Shown here: in pieces, positions 35,030 through 42,900 of the stretch | Numbering within the stretch: position 1 is the first letter of the stretch | Layout of the letters: each line of letters begins with the position of its first letter | Origin: Microbacterium arborescens | GTDB taxonomy: Bacteria > Actinomycetota > Actinomycetes > Actinomycetales > Microbacteriaceae | Reading direction: 5' to 3' | Length of the DNA stretch: 64,000 nt | Assembly (NCBI RefSeq): GCF_030369635.1 | Contig: NZ_CP128474.1 | Coordinates: 868,001-932,000 of the forward strand | Position numbers and translations under genes: made by a program | Notes under the pieces: model-generated | What the model saw: the letters and a program-made list of their open reading frames with translations, nothing else | Database searches by the model: none | Told to the model about the DNA's origin: nothing

Positions 35030-35235
35030 AAGCCAAAGACCGCTGGTCATCGCTGAGCGCGCAAGCGCACACGTGATCGAAGCTCTGCACTGCAGGGGCC
35101 CGCGCAGGTGACACTGAACTTCTCCTTCGGGAACCGAGCTCCGTGCCTCTGCGCCGGAGCTTTTGTCATGTCCGGGGCTGGTCGAGGCCGGCGCTCCGCC
35201 ACCGCGGGGCGTCAGGCACACATCAAGGAGTGACC
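35030..35235 (+). ncRNA. L10-type ribosomal protein leader of rplJ-rplL
   Basis: The 200-nt leader includes AAGCCAAAGACCGCTGGTCATCG, the conserved kink-turn-like segment of actinobacterial L10 leaders, followed by several GC-rich stems. In this class the L10(L12)4 complex binds the leader and represses its own operon. I assign it on the conserved segment, its position and length; a covariance search would be decisive. Confidence 0.65.
35137..35164 (+). terminator. Hairpin with T-tract inside the rplJ leader, possible attenuator
   Basis: AGCTCCG (35137-35143) pairs with CGGAGCT (35155-35161), and TTTTGTC follows. This intrinsic-terminator form in the leader, about 70 bp upstream of rplJ, could cause attenuation controlled by L10 or lie within a competing structure. 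Confidence 0.55.
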
Positions 35236-35724
35236 ATGGTGCAGAAGGACGCATCGGTCGCCGAGCTCACGAAGTCATTCGAGGACTCGACTGCCGTTCT
35301 GCTGACCGAGTACCGCGGTCTGACGGTGGCCCAGCTCAAGCAGCTGCGCAACAGCATCCGTCAGGACGCGAACTACGCCGTGGTGAAGAACACGCTGACC
35401 AAGATCGCCGCGAACAACGCGGGGATCACGTCGCTCGACGAGGACCTCAAGGGTCCCTCGGCCGTGGCGTTCGTGCACGGCGACTTCGTCGCCACCGCCA
35501 AGGCTCTGCGTGACTTCGCCAAGGCCAACCCGCTCCTCGTCATCAAGGGCGGCATCTTCGAGGGCAACGCCCTCTCCGCCGACGAGGTCAACAAGTACGC
35601 CTCGCTCGAGAGCCGCGAGGTTCTGCTGGCCAAGGCCGCGGGCATGATGAAGGCGACGATGGGCAAGGCTGCTGCCACCATCGACGCGCTTCGCGAAAAG
35701 CTGGAGACCGCCGACGCCGCGTGA
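35236..35724 (+). CDS. rplJ: 50S ribosomal protein L10
   Basis: A 162-residue L10, the base of the L12 stalk. The N-terminal domain has [17 protein letters not shown] and [13 protein letters not shown], and the C-terminal helix carrying L12 dimers ends at residue 162. AAGGAG precedes ATG 35236. rplL follows 48 bp later, with its own ribosome site. Confidence 0.98.
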   Translation: MVQKDASVAELTKSFEDSTAVLLTEYRGLTVAQLKQLRNSIRQDANYAVVKNTLTKIAANNAGITSLDEDLKGPSAVAFVHGDFVATAKALRDFAKANPLLVIKGGIFEGNALSADEVNKYASLESREVLLAKAAGMMKATMGKAAATIDALREKLETADAA

Positions 35725-35772
35725 GCGACAGGCGAGCTCTTACACCAACCCCATCTATCTAGGAGATACATC

Positions 35773-36156
35773 ATGGCGAAGCTTTCCACCGAGGAGCTGC
35801 TCGAGCAGTTCGCCGGCCTGACCCTCGTCGAGCTCAGCGAGTTCGTGAAGGCGTTCGAGGAGAAGTTCGACGTCACCGCTGCTGCCCCCGTCGCCGTCGC
35901 CGGCGCCGCTGGTGGCGCTGGTGCCGCTGAGGCCGAGGAGGAGAAGGACTCGTTCGACGTCATCCTCGAGGCTGCCGGCGACAAGAAGATCCAGGTCATC
36001 AAGACGGTCCGCGAGCTCACCTCGCTGGGCCTGGGCGAGGCCAAGGCTGTCGTCGACGGTGCTCCCAAGGCCGTCCTCGAGGGCGCGAACAAGGAGACCG
36101 CCGAGAAGGCGAAGGCCGCTCTCGAAGAGGCCGGCGCGACGGTCACCCTCAAGTAA
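35773..36156 (+). CDS. rplL: 50S ribosomal protein L7/L12
   Basis: A 127-residue L12. The N-terminal dimerisation domain includes [24 protein letters not shown], an Ala/Gly-rich hinge spans about 38-55, and the C-terminal factor-binding domain contains [25 protein letters not shown] precedes ATG 35773. Confidence 0.98.
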   Translation: MAKLSTEELLEQFAGLTLVELSEFVKAFEEKFDVTAAAPVAVAGAAGGAGAAEAEEEKDSFDVILEAAGDKKIQVIKTVRELTSLGLGEAKAVVDGAPKAVLEGANKETAEKAKAALEEAGATVTLK

Positions 36157-36181
36157 TTCCCCGCTCTCACTCGAGAGCAGC

Positions 36182-36216
36182 ACGACGGCCCCGGATGCTG
36201 CATCCGGGGCCGTCGT
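36182..36216. terminator. Strong hairpin after rplL
   Basis: A perfect 16-bp stem (36182-36197 with 36201-36216) with a 3-nt loop, between convergent rplL and the LacI gene. It contains the GGATGC and GCATCC words common in this window. Confidence 0.85.
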
Positions 36217-36229
36217 CGTGCGTTCGGGT

Positions 36230-37279
36230 TCAGTCGCGGCGGGAGAGGGTCGAGTCGCGGACGGCGACCGAGCTGTGGCCGGGTGCGCCGGCCGTCGTCC
36301 CCCGCACCACCATGCGGGGTTTGATCCGCATGGTCACGGTGTCGGCCTCGGGGTCTTCGATGTGGCGCAGAAGCAGCTCGACGGCCGCCCGGCCCTGTTC
36401 GTGGGGGATCTGTCGCAGCGTCGTCAGCGCGAACATCTCGGCGTTGACGTGGTCGTCGATGCCGACGACGCTCAGCGCGGAGGGCACCAGGATGCCGAGC
36501 CGGCGGGCCGCGATGATCGCTCCGATCGCGACGTCGTCGCAGGCGGCGACGATGCCCGTCGGCCGGGATGCCGCGTCGCTCAGCAGGTCGACGGCGGCGG
36601 CGTATCCCGCCGGCATCGAGAGCTCCGCGGGCGCGCGGCAGATCTCCGCCGAGAGTCCGGCTCGGTGCATCTCGGACTCGTAGCCGGCGTAACGCTCGGA
36701 CTCGACATGCGGCCAATGCGTGGCGTCGGTGCCGCCCAGGAACGCGATGCGGCGATGCCCGAGCTCGACGAGGTGCGCGGTCGCGAGGGCGGTGGCGTGG
36801 GCGTCGTCAAGGGTGACGAGGCTCGTATCGCCTTCAGTGCCGATGATGCTCACCACCGGTTTGCCGAGCGCCAGCAGTGCGTCGAGCTCGCTCTCGGCAG
36901 GTTCCAGGCCCACGGCGATGACTCCGTCGAAGCGCCGACGGGCCAGGAAGTCCTCGAACACCCGCCGCCGGGTCTCGGTTCCCGGCCGTGCGTCGTAGAG
37001 GGTGAGGTCGAGGCCGTGTTCGAGCAGCGCTGCCTGAATTCCTTCCAGGACCTCGCCGAAGAACCATCGGCTCACGTGGGGCATCACGACACCCACCGTC
37101 TGGGTGCGGCCCGTAGCGAGGCTCATGGCCGAGGAATGGGCGACGTACGACAGCTCCTGCGCTGCGGCGGTCACCCGCCGTCGGGTCTCGTCCGACACGT
37201 AACCGCGACCGGAGAGGGCCCGGCTCGCCGTCGCCTTGGACACCCCTGCTCGGGTCGCGACGTCGGCGATGGTGCTCAT
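36230..37279 (-). CDS. LacI-family repressor of the adjacent sugar transporter
   Basis: A 349-residue LacI/GalR regulator. The N-terminal HTH with hinge is STIADVATRAGVSKATASRALSGRGYVS, followed by a periplasmic-binding-like sugar domain (about 60-330, HRRIAFLGGTDATHWPHVESE near 190). AGGAGG precedes ATG 37279; the frame is open upstream but outside the domain. It is divergent from the sugar ABC genes. Palindromes on both promoters suggest it represses them and itself. The operator TGTGAGCGCTCCCA resembles CebR-type sites for beta-glucosides, which hints at an oligosaccharide ligand. Confidence 0.88.
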   Translation of the reverse strand: MSTIADVATRAGVSKATASRALSGRGYVSDETRRRVTAAAQELSYVAHSSAMSLATGRTQTVGVVMPHVSRWFFGEVLEGIQAALLEHGLDLTLYDARPGTETRRRVFEDFLARRRFDGVIAVGLEPAESELDALLALGKPVVSIIGTEGDTSLVTLDDAHATALATAHLVELGHRRIAFLGGTDATHWPHVESERYAGYESEMHRAGLSAEICRAPAELSMPAGYAAAVDLLSDAASRPTGIVAACDDVAIGAIIAARRLGILVPSALSVVGIDDHVNAEMFALTTLRQIPHEQGRAAVELLLRHIEDPEADTVTMRIKPRMVVRGTTAGAPGHSSVAVRDSTLSRRD

Positions 37280-37327
37280 GGGACCTCCTCGTCCGTTCGG
37301 GGAGACCTGCCGGGGGACTCCCACCAG

Positions 37328-37489
37328 AGCGTAGCGGTTTCGGGCGCGAGCGGGAACCGGTTCCATGCCCAAGCTGTGTGAGCGCTCCCATGGCAAAGAC
37401 CACTATCACAGACGATGGTTGCCATTCCGTGATATTCCGCTGGTTGTGTCGGACTCTGCGGAACAGTAGGTTGTCCTGGAATCGGTTCC
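37328..37489. promoter_or_regulatory. Divergent promoters with three LacI-type operators
   Basis: For the repressor, TTCCCG (37356-37351), 17 bp and TACGCT (37333-37328). For the transporter, TTGTGT (37444-37449), 17 bp and TAGGTT (37467-37472). Operators: GGAACCGGTTCC (37353-37364) on the repressor -35; TGTGAGCGCTCCCA (37377-37390), one base from a perfect palindrome; GGAATCGGTTCC (37478-37489) at the transporter start site. The 269-bp gap 37280-37548 holds no gene. Confidence 0.65.
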
Positions 37490-37548
37490 CCAATGGATGC
37501 GGACAAGGCTCCTCTGGGCGGACGATGATCCCGATAGAGGAGAAGTAC

Positions 37549-38883
37549 ATGGCATTGTCACAGCGATACCGTCTTCTTGCCCCCGTCGCCCTGATGGGTG
37601 CGGCAGCACTGGTGCTGGCTGGGTGCGCTGAAGGCGGCACCGACGGCGGCGGCGAGAGCAGCGGCGACGCGAAGACGACCGTCCGGATCTCGGGCGGCAT
37701 CACCGGTGGTGAGGCTGACGCGCTCAACGAATCGTTCGCGCAGTTCACCGAGGACACCGGCATCAAGGTGGAGTACACCGGCGACAAGTCGTTCGAGGGC
37801 AACATCGTCACCAAGGTGACCGGTGGCGACGCCCCCGACATCGCGATCGTCCCGCAGCCCGGCCTGCTGAAGACGCTCGTCGAGACCGGCAAGGTGCTGC
37901 CCGCAACCGAGGCCGTCGAGAGTGCGGTCGACGAGAACTGGTCGCCTGACTGGAAGCAGTACGGCACCTTCGACGACACGTTCTACGCCGCGCCGATGCT
38001 CGCGAACCTGAAGGGCTACGTCTGGTACTCGCCCAAGCAGTTCGCGGAGTGGGGTGTCGAGGTGCCCAAGACGTGGGACGAGATGATCGCCCTGACCGAC
38101 AAGATCGTCCAGACGACCGGTGGTCCCGCATGGTGCGCCGGCTTCGCCTCCGACGCCGCATCCGGCTGGCCGGGCACTGACTGGATCGAGGACCTGGTCC
38201 TCCGCCAGTCCGGCCCCGACGTCTACGACCAGTGGGTCGCCGGTGACGTGAAGTTCACCGACCCGCAGATCAAGTCGGCGTTCGACGCGGTGGGAGAGAT
38301 CCTGCTCAACCCCGAGTACGTCAACGCGGGCTACGGCGACGTCAAGAGCATCAACTCGACCGCGTTCGGCGACGTCGCCGCGGCTGTCGCGAGCGGCGAC
38401 TGCGCCCTCACGCACCAGGCCTCGTTCCTGTCGGCGAACTTCCTCGACGTGCAGACCGCCGACGGCGCAACCCCCGAGGTCGCCCCCGACGGTGACGTCT
38501 ACGCGTTCCTGACCCCGGGTTACACCGAGGGCGAGCTCCAGGTCGAGGGCGGCGGCGAGTTCGTCGCGGCCTTCTCCGACGACGAGTCGACGCAGAAGGT
38601 GCTCGAGTTCATGGCATCGCCCGAGTTCGCCGACGCCCGCGTCAAGCTCGGCGGCGTGATCTCGGCGAACAAGAACGCCGACCCCTCCCTCGCCTCGAGC
38701 GAGTTCCTCCAGGAAGCGATGACGACCCTGCAGGACGAGACCACGGTCTTCCGCTTCGACGCATCCGACCTGATGCCGTCGACGGTGGGCTCGGGCTCGT
38801 TCTGGAAGGGCATGGTCGACTGGATCGACGGCAAGGACACCGAGACCGTCCTGTCCGACATCCAGGCCGGTTACGAGAACTGA
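37549..38883 (+). CDS. Sugar ABC transporter substrate-binding lipoprotein
   Basis: A 444-residue extracellular solute-binding protein of the family that binds oligosaccharides (AglE/CebE-like). Residues 1-27 are a lipoprotein signal with lipobox LAGC. The rest is a two-lobed binding protein with Trp-rich sugar-contact text such as KTWDEMIALTDKIV and GSGSFWKGMVDW. AGAGGAG precedes ATG 37549. It is the first gene of the sugar operon and is followed by a hairpin that may lower expression of the permeases. Confidence 0.86.
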   Translation: MALSQRYRLLAPVALMGAAALVLAGCAEGGTDGGGESSGDAKTTVRISGGITGGEADALNESFAQFTEDTGIKVEYTGDKSFEGNIVTKVTGGDAPDIAIVPQPGLLKTLVETGKVLPATEAVESAVDENWSPDWKQYGTFDDTFYAAPMLANLKGYVWYSPKQFAEWGVEVPKTWDEMIALTDKIVQTTGGPAWCAGFASDAASGWPGTDWIEDLVLRQSGPDVYDQWVAGDVKFTDPQIKSAFDAVGEILLNPEYVNAGYGDVKSINSTAFGDVAAAVASGDCALTHQASFLSANFLDVQTADGATPEVAPDGDVYAFLTPGYTEGELQVEGGGEFVAAFSDDESTQKVLEFMASPEFADARVKLGGVISANKNADPSLASSEFLQEAMTTLQDETTVFRFDASDLMPSTVGSGSFWKGMVDWIDGKDTETVLSDIQAGYEN

Positions 38884-38910
38884 TCGTCGCCTGACGACCG
38901 ATTGAGCCGA

Positions 38911-38941
38911 GCGGGGTCGGGCTGCACAAGCCCGGCCCCGC
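38911..38941 (+). terminator. Hairpin between binding protein and permease genes
   Basis: A 13-bp stem (38911-38923 with 38929-38941, one G-U pair) with loop GCACA lies 28 bp after the binding-protein stop and 52 bp before the permease. Such structures often partly terminate or stabilise the upstream mRNA so that the binding protein is made in excess. Confidence 0.6.
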
Positions 38942-38993
38942 TCCTCCCGTCCGTACCGCCCGGGTACGCCGCTGTACTCAGAAGGGGATCCAC

Positions 38994-40331
38994 ATGTCGC
39001 AGACGACCGTCGACAGACCCGTCGACACCGAACCTCCCGTCACCACCCACGCCACAGATCCGAAGGGGAGGTCGATCACCCGGATCGTCGTCGCCGTCGG
39101 CTTCGCCCTGATCGTCGCCATCCTGCTGCTCCTGATCTTCACCGGATCGAGCGAGGAATCATCCCGCATCACGATCGGGTTCTCACTCAACAGCTTCTTC
39201 CTCTGGCTGGGCGCGATGAACCCGCTCATCCAGATCCCCGTCATCCTGGCCGTGTTCGGGCTGGTCGTGGGCATCATCCTGGTGCTCATCGAGTACGCAC
39301 CGAGGCCGGGCCGCGGCTACTTCATCATGCGACTCGTCGCGTGCCTGGTCATCCCGGTGCTCGCGTTCCTGCTGCTGCGCCCCTACGCCAACGCGGTCCT
39401 GTACGTCGTCGCGATCGCGCTGCTCGTGGGTGCCCTGCTCTTCTTCGCCGACTTCCGTTCGCGTCAGGGCGCGGGCTACCTGTTCCAGCTCATCCTCTTC
39501 ATGGCCCCCGCCAGCATCATGCTGGCTCTCGGGCTCATCTACCCGGCCATCGCCACGATCTTCAAGTCGTTCTACGACAAGTCCGGTGAGCAGTTCGTGG
39601 GACTGGAGAACTACTTCTGGGTGTTCACCAACCCGACGGGCACGGCCTCAGTCGTCAACACGATCCTCTGGGCGCTCCTCGCTCCCACGATCTCGGTCGC
39701 CATCGGCCTGGCGTACGCGGTGTTCATCGATCGCGCCCGCGGTGAGAAGGTCCTGAAGGTCCTGGTGTTCATGCCGGTCGCGATCTCGTTCGTCGGCGCC
39801 GGCATCATCTGGAAGTTCATGTACGACGCCCGTCAGGGGGAGCAGGTCGGTCTGCTCAACGCGATCGTCACGGCGTTCGGCGGCGATCCGATCCAGTGGC
39901 TCGCCATCAAGCCGGTGATCAACACGCTCATGCTGCTGGTGGTCTTCATCTGGACGCAGACCGGCTTCGCCATGGTGATCCTCTCGGCCGCGATCAAGGC
40001 CGTCCCGACCGAGCAGCTCGAAGCGGCGCAGCTGGACGGCACGAACGCCTGGCAGCGTTTCCGCAACGTCACCGTCCCCGGCATCCGGTCGTCGCTGATC
40101 GTCGTACTCACGACCATCACGATCGCGTCGTTGAAGGTGTACGACATCGTGGCCGTCATGACCGGCGGTCGCGACGAGACGACCGTGCTCGGCTTCGAGA
40201 TGGTCAACCAGCAGCAGCGGTTCCAGAGCTACGGGCACTCGTCCGCGCTCGCCGTCGTGCTGTTCCTGTTCGTCCTGCCGCTGATCATCTACAACGCCCG
40301 ATCGATGGCCAAGCAGAGGGAGATCCGCTGA
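38994..40331 (+). CDS. Sugar ABC transporter permease with extra N-terminal membrane domain
   Basis: A 445-residue permease. Residues about 1-155 form an extra domain with four hydrophobic segments not found in compact sugar permeases (about 290 residues), as in AglF-type alpha-glucoside permeases. The core permease follows (about 160-440) with the EAA loop QLEAAQLDGTNAWQRFRNVTVP near 345. No ABC ATPase lies nearby, so a shared MsiK-type ATPase elsewhere is likely. It overlaps the next permease by 1 bp. Confidence 0.84.
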   Translation: MSQTTVDRPVDTEPPVTTHATDPKGRSITRIVVAVGFALIVAILLLLIFTGSSEESSRITIGFSLNSFFLWLGAMNPLIQIPVILAVFGLVVGIILVLIEYAPRPGRGYFIMRLVACLVIPVLAFLLLRPYANAVLYVVAIALLVGALLFFADFRSRQGAGYLFQLILFMAPASIMLALGLIYPAIATIFKSFYDKSGEQFVGLENYFWVFTNPTGTASVVNTILWALLAPTISVAIGLAYAVFIDRARGEKVLKVLVFMPVAISFVGAGIIWKFMYDARQGEQVGLLNAIVTAFGGDPIQWLAIKPVINTLMLLVVFIWTQTGFAMVILSAAIKAVPTEQLEAAQLDGTNAWQRFRNVTVPGIRSSLIVVLTTITIASLKVYDIVAVMTGGRDETTVLGFEMVNQQQRFQSYGHSSALAVVLFLFVLPLIIYNARSMAKQREIR

Positions 40332-41302
40332 TGACCGTTGCAGCCCCGGCCGCGCCCGTCGACACCCGCACCAAGCGCCAGGTGGCGCGCGACACCCGTC
40401 GCAACGAGGCGATCGCCCACAAGAAGCTGACGTCGAAGGGCGCGACCATCGCGGCCGTCATCATCGCCATCTTCTGGACGATCCCGACCTTCGGCCTGTT
40501 CGTGACGTCGTTCCGACCCGGCGCGGACACGCAGTCCACCGGATGGTGGACGGTCTTCGCCAACCCGGAGTTCACCCTCGACAACTACGCCGAGGCACTG
40601 ACCGCCGGAGGGACGTCGACGACGCTCGCCTCGGCGTTCATCAACTCGCTCGCGATCACCATCCCCGCGACGGTGTTCCCGATCGTGATGGCCTCCCTCG
40701 CCGCCTACGCGTTCGCGTGGATCGACTTCAAGGGCCGTAGCGCGCTCTTCGTCTTCGTGTTCGCGCTGCAGATCGTGCCCCTGCAGATGGCTCTCGTGCC
40801 GCTGCTCAGCCTCTTCTCGGAGGGGCTCACGATCAACGACGTGCCCATCTTCCCCGGCTTCGGCCTCAACGAGGTGCAGTACAGCTTCGCCCGCGTCTGG
40901 ATCGCCCACGCCATCTTCGCGCTGCCGTTGGCGACGTTCATGCTGCACAACTTCATCGCCGAGATCCCGGGCGAGATCATCGAGGCCGCGCGGGTCGACG
41001 GTGCCGGCCACGGACAGGTCTTCTTCCGCATCATCGTTCCGCTGGCCGCTCCCGCGATCGCCTCGTTCGCGATCTTCCAGTTCCTGTGGGTGTGGAACGA
41101 CCTGCTCGTCGCGACGATCTTCGCGTCGCCGGGTGCCCTGCCCATCACGCAGGCGCTGAACTCGCTGTCGGGCACGTGGGGCAACCGGTGGTTCCTGCAG
41201 TCGGCGGGAACCTTCATCTCGATCATCGTGCCGCTGATCGTGTTCTTCGCCCTGCAGCGCTTCTTCGTGCGCGGCCTGCTGGCCGGAGCCACGAAGGGCT
41301 GA
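40331..41302 (+). CDS. Sugar ABC transporter permease, second subunit
   Basis: A 323-residue permease with six membrane segments, of the MalG/AglG type. The EAA loop reads EIIEAARVDGAGHGQVFFRIIVPLAAPA near 218. The N-terminal 35 residues are basic and cytoplasmic. ATG 40331 shares its A with the previous TGA stop. With the gene at 38994 it forms the channel; no sugar-processing enzyme is in the operon. Confidence 0.86.
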   Translation: MTVAAPAAPVDTRTKRQVARDTRRNEAIAHKKLTSKGATIAAVIIAIFWTIPTFGLFVTSFRPGADTQSTGWWTVFANPEFTLDNYAEALTAGGTSTTLASAFINSLAITIPATVFPIVMASLAAYAFAWIDFKGRSALFVFVFALQIVPLQMALVPLLSLFSEGLTINDVPIFPGFGLNEVQYSFARVWIAHAIFALPLATFMLHNFIAEIPGEIIEAARVDGAGHGQVFFRIIVPLAAPAIASFAIFQFLWVWNDLLVATIFASPGALPITQALNSLSGTWGNRWFLQSAGTFISIIVPLIVFFALQRFFVRGLLAGATKG

Positions 41303-41321
41303 CCGAGAAGATCGGATGCCG

Positions 41322-41356
41322 CTGGGGTGCGGGGGCTGTCAGCCTCCGCACCCCAG
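41322..41356. terminator. 16-bp hairpin at convergent gene ends
   Basis: The arms 41322-41337 and 41341-41356 pair perfectly apart from one G-U, around a 3-nt loop. It lies after the permease stop and overlaps the stop of the DUF305 gene. Confidence 0.8.
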
Positions 41357-42034
41357 TCGTTGCTGGATCGATCGCATCAGGTCGATCTCGGCACTCTGCG
41401 TCTCGATGACGCCACCGGCGACCTGGACGGCCCGAGGATCGCTGCCGAGATCGACGAGGGCCTGCGCCATGGGAATGGCGCCCTGGTGGTGACGGATCAT
41501 GAGGTCGAGGAACGTGCAGTCAGCGGCGACGCCGGTCTCGGCGTCGAGCTGAGCGAGCTGCGCGGGCGTGGCCATGCCCATCTCGGCGCGGAGCTCTTCG
41601 TCGCTCGGCTGGGCGGACGCGGTGCCGTGGTCGTGGGCGGGGTGCCCGACCATCCACTGCATGAGAGGAGCGGTCGAGCCCTGCGGCAGGCCCCATTGGA
41701 CGAGCCAGTCGTAGAACTCGCCGCGCTGACCGGCCTGCGCGGTGGCGATGTCGAACGCGAGCGTGCGGATGCCCTCGTCCTCGGTCTTGCGGTAGATCGT
41801 CATCGCCATCTCGATCGCCTGCGTGTGATGCACCTGCATGTCGCGGGCGAATCCGGCCTCGGGGGAGGAATCGCCGGGGACCGCGGGCGAGGTGCCGAAG
41901 GCCGAGAACCGCCCCACCGCGAAGGCCGCGCCCGCGACGGCGAGGACGATCAGGAGCACTGCCCACCAGCGCATGCCGGGTGGCGGCGGGACGGATGCCT
42001 GCGGCCCCGTGCCCACCGCGACGTCGTCGGTCAC
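41339..42034 (-). CDS. DUF305 membrane-anchored, histidine-rich protein
   Basis: A 231-residue protein with one N-terminal membrane segment (about 23-43) and a C-terminal extracytoplasmic DUF305 domain. Two repeats of the four-helix-type motif are seen: DMQVHHTQAIEMAM near 70 and DLMIRHHQGAIPMA near 185, with His and Met residues placed for metal, perhaps copper, binding. The GTG start overlaps the DUF3105 stop (GTGA), so the two are coupled. DUF305 and DUF3105 genes are often neighbours in actinobacteria. Confidence 0.82.
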   Translation of the reverse strand: MTDDVAVGTGPQASVPPPPGMRWWAVLLIVLAVAGAAFAVGRFSAFGTSPAVPGDSSPEAGFARDMQVHHTQAIEMAMTIYRKTEDEGIRTLAFDIATAQAGQRGEFYDWLVQWGLPQGSTAPLMQWMVGHPAHDHGTASAQPSDEELRAEMGMATPAQLAQLDAETGVAADCTFLDLMIRHHQGAIPMAQALVDLGSDPRAVQVAGGVIETQSAEIDLMRSIQQRLGCGG

Positions 42035-42735
42035 GCCTTGCCGGGCCCGTCGATCGCACCCGAGCAGATCGCGTTCGGCTCGGGGACGTTCTGGCTGCGC
42101 CAGTACTCGGTGAAGAAGTCGCGGATGCGCTCGTCGTCGGCCGAGTCGACCTTCAGCTGGGCGTTCCATGCGCTCACGGCGATGGGGGTGTCCATGTCGG
42201 GGTACGGCGTCAGCAGCGCATAGGTGCTCGGCATGTAGCCCTCGAGGGTCTCGATGTCGGCATCGGACACCTGCGCCGGGTCGTAGGTGATCCAGACCGC
42301 ACCGTGCTCGAGGGAGTGGACGGCGTTCTCGTTCGCCTGCGGCTCGGTGTAGACGCCGCAGTTGAGCCAGTACGGGTTGTGCTCGCCTCCCGTGGGCGGG
42401 GTCTGCGGGTACTCGACGGTGCCTTCGACGTGCGTCGTGATGTTCTGGAACGTCTCGACGCCGGGGATCTCGCGACCGGTGCTGTTGCCGGCCTCGTACG
42501 TGACGGGCCGGGGCGCGAGGACGACGGAGGCTGCGATGAGTCCCACCACGGCGACTGCGGCGGTCGAGCCGACGACCCACCAGGTCAGCTTGCTGCGGCG
42601 TCGCTTCGCCAGCTGCTTCTGATACTCGGCGAGCTTGGCCTGCTTCTGCTGCTCGCGCTGCTGCTTGACGGTGAGGTTGATCTGGGCCTGGGCGGCAGGA
42701 TTGCCGCTCGTTCGCTTGTCGGCGGACGGAGTCAT
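42031..42735 (-). CDS. DUF3105 membrane-anchored protein
   Basis: A 234-residue protein with a basic, Gln/Lys-rich coiled-coil N-terminus (about 15-45), one membrane segment (about 50-70) and an extracytoplasmic DUF3105 domain containing GGEHNPYWLNCGVYTEP and HSLEHGAVWITYDP, with conserved Cys and His. Function unknown; conserved His/Cys and the neighbour DUF305 suggest metal or redox biology at the cell surface. Confidence 0.82.
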   Translation of the reverse strand: MTPSADKRTSGNPAAQAQINLTVKQQREQQKQAKLAEYQKQLAKRRRSKLTWWVVGSTAAVAVVGLIAASVVLAPRPVTYEAGNSTGREIPGVETFQNITTHVEGTVEYPQTPPTGGEHNPYWLNCGVYTEPQANENAVHSLEHGAVWITYDPAQVSDADIETLEGYMPSTYALLTPYPDMDTPIAVSAWNAQLKVDSADDERIRDFFTEYWRSQNVPEPNAICSGAIDGPGKA

Positions 42736-42900
42736 TGCTGTGACCTCGGTTCGGGGGCAAGAGGATGGGCGCGCGTGCGGCGCGTGGCCAGCCTATGCGC
42801 GTGAATGGTGAATCGGCTGAGAGGCGCGAACATCGTGAAGTCGCGCCGGGTTACGATAGAAGGTCGCTCGAAAACGCTGCTGCCACGAAACGAAGAAGAC

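Noticed and set aside
35143..35235. N-terminal extension of L10
   Set aside because: The frame is open upstream, but it crosses the L10 leader and its hairpin. ATG 35236 has AAGGAG and the conserved L10 start.
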